Shown piece by piece: positions 38,506 to 46,818 of a DNA stretch of 64,000 bases; positions within the stretch are counted from its first letter, which is position 1; every line of letters begins with the position of its first letter. This DNA is from JALYOK01 sp963840785. GTDB taxonomy: Bacteria > Pseudomonadota > Gammaproteobacteria > Burkholderiales > JALYOK01. A model generated the notes under the pieces. It was not told where the DNA came from, ran no database searches, and was given only the letters and a program-made list of their open reading frames with translations. The stretch is taken from assembly GCA_963840785.1 (NCBI GenBank), contig CAWJAF010000004.1, positions 124,001 to 188,000 of the forward strand. Direction: 5' to 3'. The position numbers and the translations under genes are program-made.

Positions 38506-39447
38506 ATGGCACTCATGACGACGTTTCGCTCCATTTTTGTGTGTTTCTTAAGCACTTACGGAGCTTTTCGTCTTCGCCGATCCGTCTCCCGACGCTCTCA
38601 ACAAAATCCAGCTTCCACGATATTCAAAATTCTCGCGAACGCAGCTCCGGAACCATTCAAGCCGGGTCCGCTGTATTGGTCGCCGAGAAAATCGCCTAGT
38701 GACAAATTGCCACGTACTAGCATGGGCGAAAAAAATTCAAGTATTGCGTGATGGTGAGCACTGGGCGGCAAAACTCATCGCGGCGGATCAGGAACACGAT
38801 CTGTGTTTATTATCGGTGCCGGGCATTCCGTTTGTTCGCCGCGACCACCGCCAATCAGATGCAAATTGGCCAAGAAGTTCATGCGGCAGGCTTTCCCGGA
38901 GGCGGAAATTTCAACGTTTCATGTGGCATCATCCGCGCATTGCACAATCACGATTCCGCCAAGGTCATTCAGACCAACGCGAATTTCATTCCGGGTGCGA
39001 GCGGTGGCGGTCTATTTGATAGCGACGGCAATCTGATCGGCATCCTTACCTTTCGCGCCGTCGCGGGTGGGGATTTTCACTTCGTTATGCCGGTCGATCT
39101 GGGTTGATGCGCTTCTCGCGCGTGCCGACGCCTCGGGCAGCGCAATCAGTTTAGACGCGGCGTTTTATCAGCGCGGCAATAGCAAGCAACCGTTTTTCCT
39201 GCAAGCCGCCACCTTAGAATCGCAACAGAATTGGTCTGGCCTTTTAGAATTGGCTCAGCGCTGGAACACACAACACGCCGATCACGCGGAATCGTGGATG
39301 GCGATCGGCAAGGCCTGTGTCGCGTTGAGCAAAAAAGAGCAAGCCATTCAGGCATTTCGCCAAGTGTTGGCACTGGATGCGCAACACAGCCTAGGCAAAA
39401 ATTGGTTAAGCGCCGTTGCCCCCGAGGCGCGTTGCGGTGGCGAGTAG
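38506..39447 (+). CDS. Trypsin-like serine protease with TPR tail, copy 1, frameshifted
   Basis: Secreted chymotrypsin-fold protease. Catalytic triad motifs: VTNCHVLAW (His), EHDLCLL (Asp) and GASGGGLFDSDG (Ser). The C-terminal part (SGLLELAQRWNTQHADHAESWMAIGKACVALSKKEQAIQAFRQVLALD) is tetratricopeptide-like. A signal-peptide-like N-terminus (TTFRSIFVCFLSTYGAF) starts at about 38506. At least four indels split it. It is paralogous to the next gene and no PDZ domain is visible. Confidence 0.8.
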
Positions 39448-39594
39448 CAAATCCATGTCCGCCGGTTGAAGATATTCTCGCATTCATGGAACCTGTGTTG
39501 CCCTAAGCGACACTAATCAGTCGAGGGTTACCTTCTCGGCCTGCAATACCTCAGCCGACTCTAAAAATGGCCGTACCAAAAAAGGAGTTCCAGA

Positions 39595-40598
39595 ATGAAT
39601 CCCAAATGGTGCCTGCTCGACTATGCCTGTTCGTCACAACCTCACAAGCCGAACTCGATCGAAAGCTGTATCAAAAAATTTGGCCGAGTATTGTTCGTGT
39701 GCATGCGGTAATGGAACAGGGTAAAACTGCGTCCGGTTCAGGCATCGTCGTCGCCGCCGGATAAAGTTATTTCCAATTGTCACGTCACCCGCGATGCGCG
39801 CGCTATCGACGTCATGGCATGGAATTCGAAATGGAAAGTAAAAGAACAAGTTAAAGATATCGAACACGATTTATGCCTGCTGCATCGTCACCCGCGACAT
39901 TGGCAAACCGATTGAGTTTGGCGATTCCACCGATGATCGCGGTTGGACAGAAGTAGTTGCCGCCGGGTATCCGGGCGGCGGCAGGCTGGAGGTCACCGAT
40001 GGACATATCCGCGGGTTGCATAACCTTGATGGCGGTCGCGTCATCCAAACCTCAGCGCCATTTGATTCGGGCGAAAGCGGCGGCGGACTATTCGATCGCG
40101 ATGGCAAGTTATTGGGTGTGCTTACCTTCAAATCCCAAGCGGGCGGCTCGTTCTTTTTCGCCGTACCGGTCGATTTGGCTACAGAAACTGATGCAAGCGA
40201 GCGCCATCGAATTCGAAGGAATGAAGAAAACCGAGGCATTTTGGGAACGCTTGCCTGACGATCAACCGCCATTTATGCGTGCCATTGCTCGGGAAGCGAC
40301 GGAAGATTGGAACGGCCTTTTTCTCTACGCCGTACAATGGACCAAAGAAGACGCTTTAAATCCCGAACCATGGGTCGCGCTTGGCAAATCGTTGTATCAC
40401 TTGAAGCGCCATCCGGACGCCGTCGCGGCCTTGAAAAAAGCCACCGAGCTTGAGCCGAACCACGCCCAAGCCTGGCTTTATCTCGCGCGAAGCTACCGAA
40501 ACATCGGCGACAAAAATGCGTTATCGATCGCGGAAGAAAAACTAGCGCAGCTCGACGCCGCCGCAGCCAAGTCGTTCAGTATCGAATCCGCTAGATAA
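39595..40598 (+). CDS. Trypsin-like serine protease with TPR tail, copy 2, frameshifted
   Basis: Same architecture as the preceding gene: WPSIVRVHAVM, SGSGIVVAAG, ISNCHVT (His), EHDLCLL (Asp), ESGGGLFDRDGKLLGVLTF (Ser), then WNGLFLYAVQWTKEDALNPEPWVALGKSLYHLKRH and TELEPNHAQAWLYLARSYRN tetratricopeptide repeats. The start ATG 39595 has the ribosome-binding site AAAGGAG. Indels near 39640, 39765, 39880 and 40180. The nucleophile context is ESGGG rather than the usual DSGGP, as in HtrA-like enzymes. Confidence 0.82.
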
Positions 40599-41026
40599 AT
40601 TTCTGAAATAGCGCGCCCGCAATGGCAGCGTGAGGCCGAGGTACGGGGCGTGGTTCGATTGTTGATCGGCACTGGCAAGTATCAGGTGACGGAGTTAAAA
40701 GAGCGTACGAAATCAGTCTATGTTGGTACCGCCGCATTGTGTCGCGCGACGATACAATGCGCTGAATCTTCTCTGACTCCAATGATCATGACTTCGCCTC
40801 GTTACTCGCCACACTTTTTTTAGCCAAAGCGCTACTAATTACGCCCCCATGTGTTGTTAATTTCAATTGCCTTACATTCGATGCACGAAAAGTTAGTCTC
40901 AATCGGCGTCGAGGGGTTCGTTATTTCATAGGGTGGTTTTCAGGAATCTTTGGTAAGCGGCCCTTCACGCGCCATCGGAGATTTCTCGAGTTTTTAGCGG
41001 GCGGGAAAGCGAGGGAAACGTTGCCG
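40599..41026. other. 428-bp region without a recognised gene
   Basis: A stop-free forward stretch at about 40612-40790 has protein-like composition but no start or family that I recognise. The rest is AT-richer and shows no feature. A broken gene cannot be excluded. Confidence 0.4.
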
Positions 41027-41218
41027 TCAACGGGTCTCGATTAGTTTAACTAAACACGCAGCACAAAGGCAGCTTGGGTTGCTACTGGTTGTGGGCACGA
41101 CATGGGGCAAGCGAGAACACCAGCACGCATTTTCAGGGTTTGACATGCCGCATACGAAGGCTATGCCGCATTTCTCGCAGCGCTCGTTGGGCCGTAGGCC
41201 TTGGTCATTCTTTGGCAA
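41027..41218 (-). CDS. Cysteine-rich CWC protein
   Basis: 63 aa protein with the pattern CEKCGIAFVCG...CWCSRLP...CLCAACL, eight cysteines in pairs, as in the cysteine-rich CWC family; probably binds zinc or another metal. Function unknown. Last gene of a tightly overlapping reverse-strand operon with BtuF-like and PduO genes. Confidence 0.85.
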   Translation of the reverse strand: MPKNDQGLRPNERCEKCGIAFVCGMSNPENACWCSRLPHVVPTTSSNPSCLCAACLVKLIETR

Positions 41219-41416
41219 TGAATGGCGCGATGACCACGATACGCCGTTCGGCGTGAAGTGAACTCGCGGTTAACGCATGCGCGCTGCCCATCCGAGTAGA
41301 TAGACCATTCCGTAATTTCCTGGATGGTACGAAAACAACCGACGCACATTTGCTTCGCGCTATCCAATGTGCAAACGTTGACGCAAGGCGAATCGGAATT
41401 GACGGGGCTGTGTCAT
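41205..41416 (-). CDS. DUF1289 protein, frameshifted
   Basis: Small cysteine-rich protein: SPCVNVCTLD, MCVGCFRTIQEITEWSIYSDGQR matches the DUF1289 pattern (PCxxxCxxD...CxGCxRTxxEIxxW). The ATG at 41414-41416 overlaps the preceding stop if one indel near 41390 is corrected; a second near 41280 leads to the end AERRIVVIAPFIAKE at 41205. Function unknown; often encoded next to cofactor genes. Confidence 0.8.
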
Positions 41417-42242
41417 TGGTTAATTTGAGCTTGTGATCCATGCTTTTTCGCCGCGCCCAATCGCTAACTAACTGATGCAGCGCACTCAGGCCATCCGTTA
41501 AGGCTGCGGGGCCCGGTTGCAAAATGATCGGCGATTTAATTTCATGTAACTCGCCATCGATGACAGCAGGAATTTTATGCCAATCTGGACGCGAGGCAAC
41601 GCGTTCAGGCCGGAACTTTTTACCGCACCACGAGCCGATAATAATGTCAGGCGAACGTCGGATCACTTCGCTCGCATCGTTAACGATTCTATCTTTGCCT
41701 AAGCCGCACGCCGCCAACTCGGGAAATATATCGTCGCCACCGGCGATGCTCATTAGCTCGCTGACCCAGCGGATCGCGCTGATTTGCGGTTCGTCCCATT
41801 CTTCGAAATAGACGCGCGGGCGTCGCGGCAGCATCGACGCCGAGCGTAAAACGCTATCCTTGTGTTCTTCGAGTTGCCGCGCAAAAGTTTCCGCTTTTTC
41901 CCACGCGCCCACTAACGCGCCCAAGCGGCGCACGTAGGCGAGAATACCTTCGACCGATCGGTGATTACTAATCCAAACTTCGACGCCATGGCGAATCAAT
42001 GATTGGGCGATGTCCGCCTGCATGTCGGAGAAGCCAATGGCCAGATCCGGTTTGAGCTTTAGGATCTCATCGATTTTGGCGCTGGTGAACGCTGAGATTT
42101 TGGGTTTTTCCTTGCGGGCACGAGCGGGCCGCACGGTAAAGCCGGAAATGCCGACGATGCGATCCTGCTCGCCGAGCGCGTAAAGAACTTCAGTTGGCTC
42201 TTCGGTTAAACAAACAATGCGTTGCGGAAAACCATTGCCCAT
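41413..42242 (-). CDS. Cobalamin-binding (BtuF-like) substrate-binding protein
   Basis: Periplasmic-binding-protein fold of the BtuF/FecB type: RIVCLTEEPTEVLYALGEQDRIVGIS, DEILKLKPDLAIGFSD, RPRVYFEEWDEPQ, WVSELMSIAGGDDIFPE. No signal peptide is visible (starts MGNGFPQRI), so it may be cytoplasmic or use another start. The natural C-terminus probably ends at 41413, after an indel in an A-rich run near 41447; uncorrected, the frame runs on into DUF1289 sequence. Located with a cobalamin adenosyltransferase, supporting a role in B12 or another tetrapyrrole. Confidence 0.82.
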
Positions 42243-42245
42243 AAA

Positions 42246-42800
42246 TTATTTCGGGTTGACGTGTGGTTTCCAGTAGGGATCGTCCACACCCGCCGCACGG
42301 TTAATTACCCGAGCTAATACGAACAATAAATCGGAGAGGCGATTGACGTATTGACGAACGGGTTTCGAAACTTCTTCTTCTCCTGCAAGGGCGATGAGTG
42401 CCCGCTCGGCACGGCGACATACGGTTCGCGCGACATGAGCGGCAGCAGCAGCGGGGCAACCACCGGGGAGAATGAATTCGCGCAAGGCGGGAAGCGGCGC
42501 GTTGAAATGTTCCAATGCAGCATCCAATTCGCTGACGTAATCCTCACCGACTTTGTTCGATCCGGGCACACACAACTCCGCGCCGATGTCGAATAACTGG
42601 TGTTGCGCGCGATTCAAAATTCTTCGCACGTCATCGGGAATTTGAAACGCCGCGATGATGCCAAGGTGTGAATTAAGTTCATCCACTTCACCCAGCGCGG
42701 TGATGCGCAGTGAATCTTTCGCTACGCGGGAACCATCGGCAAGGCCCGTGGTGCCGTCGTCACCGGTTTTTGTCGCTATGCGAGATAATCGTTTTCCCAT
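42246..42800 (-). CDS. Cob(I)alamin adenosyltransferase, PduO type
   Basis: Transfers the adenosyl group of ATP to cob(I)alamin to make coenzyme B12. Motifs: TKTGDDGTTGLADG (ATP-binding), DELNSHLG, and RRAERALIALAGEE...YVNRLSDLLFVLAR near the end. 184 aa, normal. Four bases from the BtuF-like gene and overlapping the enolase-superfamily gene. The product would serve the IcmF mutase encoded 9 kb downstream. Confidence 0.95.
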   Translation of the reverse strand: MGKRLSRIATKTGDDGTTGLADGSRVAKDSLRITALGEVDELNSHLGIIAAFQIPDDVRRILNRAQHQLFDIGAELCVPGSNKVGEDYVSELDAALEHFNAPLPALREFILPGGCPAAAAAHVARTVCRRAERALIALAGEEEVSKPVRQYVNRLSDLLFVLARVINRAAGVDDPYWKPHVNPK

Positions 42801-43945
42801 GGCTCTATATTATCGATAATTATAAATTTCGTGACTGCATCTTCATTCCATTCAATGCCATTGCCAGGGCGATCCGGAACGACGACTTGACCATCTTCAA
42901 CAGCGAAGGGCTCGGCGATTAACGGATTGCCCCAATCGCGCCATTCGATCCAATCCGCCGATTCGCTGACGCGCAGTAGGTGCGCGGAGACTTCTGGATA
43001 AAGATGACTGGAAAGTGGCAACCCGGCCGCACCGGCAATGGCGGCAGCACGCATCCAACCCGTAACACCGCCAATGCGCATCAGATCCGGCATGTACAAA
43101 TCCGCCGCACGCGCCATCACCGCTTTGTGGAATTCGCGCGGGCCGTAGATGTTCTCGCCGATCTGGATCGGTGTTTTGATCTCGCGCGTGATCTGCGCGC
43201 AGCCTTCGTAATCATCGTACACAATCGGCTCTTCGAACCAATAAAGTCCCTGGTCGTCGAGCGTGTGCATGCGTTGCAACGCTTCGCCAAAGGTTAAACC
43301 TTGATTGAAATCGGACATCAACAAGACATGGTCGCCGACGGCATCGCGAACGATTTTGATCGCCTGAATATCCTCTTTGACGGTGGGGCGCCCGAGGCGA
43401 ATCTTAATCGCTTTGAAGTTTCCTTCCGCGACCAACTCCTTGGCTTGTTGTGCCAGCTTGTCGAGCGGAATGAGCCACAGCCCATTGGTGTTGTAGGCGC
43501 GAATGTTCCCGGTGCTGCCGCCCAGCAACTGCGCTAGCGGCAGGTTCACTGCTTGGGCAAGCGCATCCCAGATCGCCATATCCACACCCGATAGCGCGAT
43601 CAACGTCGTTCCCTGGCGGCCATTCAAATGCAGCGTCTTCATCGCATTGCCATACACATCGAGCGGCGCCAACGGCTTACCTTTGAACATCTCGCCGAAC
43701 GCCTCGATGATGCTTGTGATCGAAGGAATAAGACTTTGCACATAGGGTTCCAAATAACTGCGCCCGACCACACCTTCGCGCGTGCACACGTCGATTAAAA
43801 CGAAGGGCCAGCTTGGATAGCCGCCGACCTTCGACACAATGGGCCGGCGCATCGGCACCGATACGGCGCGGACACGAATACTTTCGAGGGTAAGGCTGGT
43901 GGTGGCTGACACGGAATGGCTCATTTCAAATTTCTCTGGATTCAA
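42776..43945 (-). CDS. Mandelate racemase/muconate lactonizing enzyme family protein
   Basis: Enolase-superfamily enzyme acting on a carboxylate substrate via an enolate. Metal ligands Asp (LMSDFNQG), Glu (YWFEEP) and Glu (IGENIYG) are present, with DLMRIGG and the catalytic His in SSHLYPEVSAHLL. The usual KxK base motif reads IKIRLG, so the second Lys is Arg. The C-terminus resembles mandelate racemase (VPDRPGNGIEW). True mandelate racemase activity is doubtful; a dehydratase or epimerase is equally possible. Overlaps the PduO gene by 25 bases. Confidence 0.88.
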   Translation of the reverse strand: MNPEKFEMSHSVSATTSLTLESIRVRAVSVPMRRPIVSKVGGYPSWPFVLIDVCTREGVVGRSYLEPYVQSLIPSITSIIEAFGEMFKGKPLAPLDVYGNAMKTLHLNGRQGTTLIALSGVDMAIWDALAQAVNLPLAQLLGGSTGNIRAYNTNGLWLIPLDKLAQQAKELVAEGNFKAIKIRLGRPTVKEDIQAIKIVRDAVGDHVLLMSDFNQGLTFGEALQRMHTLDDQGLYWFEEPIVYDDYEGCAQITREIKTPIQIGENIYGPREFHKAVMARAADLYMPDLMRIGGVTGWMRAAAIAGAAGLPLSSHLYPEVSAHLLRVSESADWIEWRDWGNPLIAEPFAVEDGQVVVPDRPGNGIEWNEDAVTKFIIIDNIEPWENDYLA

Positions 43946-43991
43946 TGACCGATATTATATCCGTCAGTGTAAGCGTCAATTGATCGTACAG

Positions 43992-44231
43992 ATGCCGCTA
44001 CACGAATTAGGCAAAGCGCGCGACCTGTTGCAGGCCAAACTCGCAGAAGTATTGCGGGTCAGCCAAACGGCCGTTTCGAAGATCGAACATCGCACCGACA
44101 TGTACATCAACACACTTCGGGAAGATATCTGCGACATGGGTAGCGATTTACAAATCGTCGCAAAGTTTCCGGAAGGCGAGGTTAACATCACGAACTTTTC
44201 TGAAGCAGCCGATCGCGACGCTGCATGGTGA
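43992..44231 (+). pseudogene. XRE/HigA-like antitoxin, truncated at the 5' end
   Basis: Carries the helix-turn-helix core of toxin-antitoxin repressors (MPLHELGKARDLLQAKLAEVLRV, SQTAVSKIEHRTDMYINTL, FPEGEVNITNF). Full-length relatives have roughly 30 more residues before MPLHEL, and a RelE/HigB-type toxin gene upstream. Here the upstream sequence is the divergent racemase-family gene, so toxin and antitoxin N-terminus seem lost. A short product from ATG 43992 is possible. Confidence 0.7.
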
Positions 44232-44764
44232 CGCAGGCCCGAGAAGCACTATTTATGGGGGTCTTCAGGCATTCCCTGCCACGAAGCACGCGGGGTGCTG
44301 TTCGTGGCACGATATCGGTAGGGTTCGTACGGCGCACGCGGCATATCGACAATGCCAACAAAATAAGTCAGTGCCCACGTGCGCCGTGCGCAGGGCGCCC
44401 GCGTGCGCACGGAAATCTTCTTAACACCGTCGGCGCTGCTAATGGCAAATAAAAATAGGCATCGCCAAGAGGTAAGCTGGGTGCGGCGCTCCGGGCATGG
44501 GTTGCTGCGAGGCACGCGGGATGCGGGTTCTGGCGCAGTATGAAATCGCCTGGCACAACCGGAATTAAATTCGTGATCGCGACATTCAATTGATTTCAGG
44601 GCAATCGGTGGTATTGAAATCAAGTGATGTCGACGCGCAATTCAGGTAGGATTTAGGACGCATAAAATTCTTACAGGCAGGTAAATCAGTGCGTTGTGAA
44701 CGACAAATATTTTTATACACCTTACCGGCGTATTGCGGAGCGCTGTTTAGGGTGCCTACTTTAC
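44232..44764. other. 533-bp region upstream of the cassette array
   Basis: No gene recognised and, notably, no integrase. It holds a GTAGGGTTCGTACGGCGCAC unit (44317-44340; also seen at 8950), GC-rich short inverted repeats around 44365-44415 (GTGCGCCGTGCGC, GCGTGCGCAC), and a family B repeat at 44459-44500. Confidence 0.55.
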
Positions 44765-44771
44765 GTTAGGC
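44765..44771 (+). other. Putative integron recombination half-site (attI remnant or damaged attC)
   Basis: GTTAGGC, the R' core of integron recombination sites, 80 bases before the first cassette gene. Upstream I see no matching GCCTAAC arm, so it is not a complete attC. It may be the attI-side junction of a former integron or an attC with its left half lost. Confidence 0.45.
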
Positions 44772-44850
44772 GTCAAGACAGCAAACTCGTTCCATCATCC
44801 CTACTGCCAGAATCAGAATGCGGCGTAGCCCAGATCACTCGGAGAACAAT

Positions 44851-45315
44851 ATGTTTGACCCAAAGCAACCAACGCGCTTCCTACCCGGAGAAGGAAAGAC
44901 GTTCAAGATCGGTCGGATGAGCATGACGTTCAAGACGACCGCAGGCGAAACGTGGAATGCATATACCGTCTGCGAGGCCATAGAGCCGCCCGAGTCCGGC
45001 GCTGGCTACCACCGACATCCAACGTACGACGAGACGTTCATCATCTGCGAAGGTCACTACGACTTTCGCCTCAACGGCGAGTTGCTGAAGCTGAGCCCCG
45101 GCGACGTGGTCTTTGTTCCCCGCGGAACGCCTCACGGTTTCGTCAGCACGGGCCCCGAAGTGGGCCGCCAAATCATCATCAGTTCGCCCGGGGGCGTCTT
45201 CGATGCCATGGTCGCCGAGGCAAGCATGCTTGATACGGGAAGCCCAACCCAGAAGGGCTCGGAGGAGGCAAGGGCTATTGCAACGAAGTATGGCTTGGAG
45301 TTTCTACCCACTTGA
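44851..45315 (+). CDS. Cassette gene 1: cupin domain protein
   Basis: 154 aa single-domain cupin. Metal site: GYHRHPTYDETFIICEG (two His and Glu) and PRGTPHGFVSTG (third His). Relatives include quercetinase-like dioxygenases and isomerases; the substrate is unknown. A GGAGAAC ribosome-binding site precedes the ATG. It lies in the first cassette (about 44766-45401), followed by an attC site 34 bases after its stop. The gene is intact, unlike many neighbours. Confidence 0.85.
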   Translation: MFDPKQPTRFLPGEGKTFKIGRMSMTFKTTAGETWNAYTVCEAIEPPESGAGYHRHPTYDETFIICEGHYDFRLNGELLKLSPGDVVFVPRGTPHGFVSTGPEVGRQIIISSPGGVFDAMVAEASMLDTGSPTQKGSEEARAIATKYGLEFLPT

Positions 45316-45349
45316 GAAACATGTGGTACATCAAGACGTCTGCGTTGAC

Positions 45350-45407
45350 GCCTAACCATTCGTTCCAGCGGACCGCCTCCGGCGGCCGCTGAACTCAAAC
45401 GTTAGGC
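45350..45407 (+). repeat. Integron attC site 1
   Basis: 58-bp site bounded by GCCTAAC (45350-45356, R'') and GTTAGGC (45401-45407, R'). Inner arms TTCCAGCGG and CCGCTGAA plus the central ACCGCC/GGCGG pair form a long imperfect hairpin, and CTCAAAC precedes R', as in canonical attC sites. The cassette crossover would be between G and TT at 45401/45402. Confidence 0.93.
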
Positions 45408-45441
45408 CTCAGAACCAATTTCCGTCGTCCTTGGAGCGCAC

Positions 45442-46050
45442 ATGCCAGAACTTGAGTCACTTCGCTCTGCGGTCGAAGCCCATACGGGGTTCTTCACGTG
45501 TAGCGAGATCAATCAGAAGGGCAGCACAAAGCAGGTCAACTTCCGGCACGTCGGCTCGGATCCTGACAACAGCCACGTCCTCCCCGCCATTCAGGGACTC
45601 CAGGACTTCTACTCGACGTACGAGGACCTGCTGCTGTACGCGGATGAGGAGAGCGATAGCGCTGCGTACTTGATTGCGAGCCCGTCACAGTGGTCGGAGC
45701 TCGACAGCCACTTCAGGCCGTGGCTTGAGGCCCTTGAAGAAGACGATCTGCCCGAGTGGATCGATGACTGCATCGTTGTTGGCGAGATCCCAAGAAGTGG
45801 CAACTATCTCCTGGTGCCTGCTTCAGGGTCAGAAGCGGGCAAAGTGTTCGAGTTCGAGCACGACGGGTACGAGTTCTTGGAGCTAGGCGTTAGTCTCCCG
45901 GACTTCGTGCTGCGCACCCTCGACCTTGACTCACAGCGCCTAGCCGCAATCGCTAGCCATATGCGGTTCATCCTCCCCAATGAGCGTCGACAATGGTGGA
46001 TCGAAGAGATGAAAGACAACCGTGGAAACGTCATCAGCACTGAGGCCTAA
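45442..46050 (+). CDS. Cassette gene 2: SUKH/SMI1-KNR4-like protein
   Basis: 202 aa acidic protein. The pattern LPAIQGLQDFYSTYEDLLLY, WLEALEEDDLPEWIDDCIVVGEIP, FEFEHDGYEFLELGVSLPDFVLRTL resembles the SUKH superfamily, which includes many toxin-immunity proteins. No partner toxin is in the cassette. Its stop lies inside the following attC site, typical for cassette genes. The exact family should be treated as probable. Confidence 0.7.
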   Translation: MPELESLRSAVEAHTGFFTCSEINQKGSTKQVNFRHVGSDPDNSHVLPAIQGLQDFYSTYEDLLLYADEESDSAAYLIASPSQWSELDSHFRPWLEALEEDDLPEWIDDCIVVGEIPRSGNYLLVPASGSEAGKVFEFEHDGYEFLELGVSLPDFVLRTLDLDSQRLAAIASHMRFILPNERRQWWIEEMKDNRGNVISTEA

Positions 46051-46171
46051 CCCCTCGCTCAAGCTGACCCGCTACGGCAGGCACTGTAAGCCCGGCCTGA
46101 GGTACTCCGTGCATTGTCTCAGTCCGGGCTTACTACCTGCCTCCGCGGGCAGCTTAGCTCGAACGTTAGGT
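46045..46171 (+). repeat. Integron attC site 2 (long form)
   Basis: 127-bp site between GCCTAAC (46045-46051) and GTTAGGT (46165-46171). Inner arms CAAGCTGACCCGC and GCGGGCAGCTTAG pair, and a further long hairpin (GTAAGCCCGGCCTGAG with CTCAGTCCGGGCTTAC) fills the middle. Confidence 0.9.
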
Positions 46172-46181
46172 TGCAAAGCCA

Positions 46182-46733
46182 ATGACCCTGCAAGCGCAGC
46201 CCGCGTCACGCCCCGCCGATGCTCCGATCGAGCTCGTAGCCTACGACCCCACGTGGCCATCGCGTTTCGAACTGGAGAGAAAGATTCTCGAACGAGCGCT
46301 TTCCCGGTGGCTGGCAGGAGACATCGAACACATTGGAAGCACAGCAATTCCAATGCTCGCGGCCAAGCCAGTTATCGACATCATGGCACCGGTCCGTTCA
46401 TTGGAACTCTCGCGCAATGCCATTCCGGCCGCCGAAGCCGTTGGCTACGTCCACTCCTCCTATCAGGCGGAAGTTATGCACTGGTTCTGCAAACCTTCAT
46501 CCGTCCATCGCACGCATCACCTTCATCTGGTTCCTTTCGGAAGTTCTCTGTGGCAGCAGCGCCTGGCCTTCCGCAATTCCTTGCGTGGCAATCCAACCTT
46601 CGCCGCAGAGTACAGTGAACTGAAGTCACGCCTCGCGCTCCAATTTAGTCATGATCGCGAGGCATACACTCGGGGAAAGGCGGCATTCGTGCAGAGAGTA
46701 CTCTCCACCGTGGGCGGCGGAATTGCAACCTAA
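46182..46733 (+). CDS. Cassette gene 3: GrpB family protein
   Basis: 183 aa UPF0157/GrpB protein with a nucleotidyltransferase-like fold: VAYDPTWPSRFELERK, IEHIGSTAIPMLAAKPVIDIM and the HLHLVPFGSSLWQQRLAFRNSLR block. Homologues are common cassette passengers and also occur fused to CoaE; the biochemical role is not proven. Stop inside the third attC site. Confidence 0.9.
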   Translation: MTLQAQPASRPADAPIELVAYDPTWPSRFELERKILERALSRWLAGDIEHIGSTAIPMLAAKPVIDIMAPVRSLELSRNAIPAAEAVGYVHSSYQAEVMHWFCKPSSVHRTHHLHLVPFGSSLWQQRLAFRNSLRGNPTFAAEYSELKSRLALQFSHDREAYTRGKAAFVQRVLSTVGGGIAT

Positions 46734-46799
46734 CCATTCGGTCAAGCCGACGCGCTCCGGGCTGCGCCCTCCGCGCGCGGCTTACCTCAAACGTTAGAT
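46728..46799 (+). repeat. Integron attC site 3
   Basis: 72-bp site between ACCTAAC (46728-46734) and GTTAGAT (46793-46799). Inner arms TCAAGCCGACGCGC and GCGCGCGGCTTACC pair, with CTCAAAC before R'. Confidence 0.92.
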
Positions 46800-46818
46800 T
46801 GCATTAGGCGAACTATTC

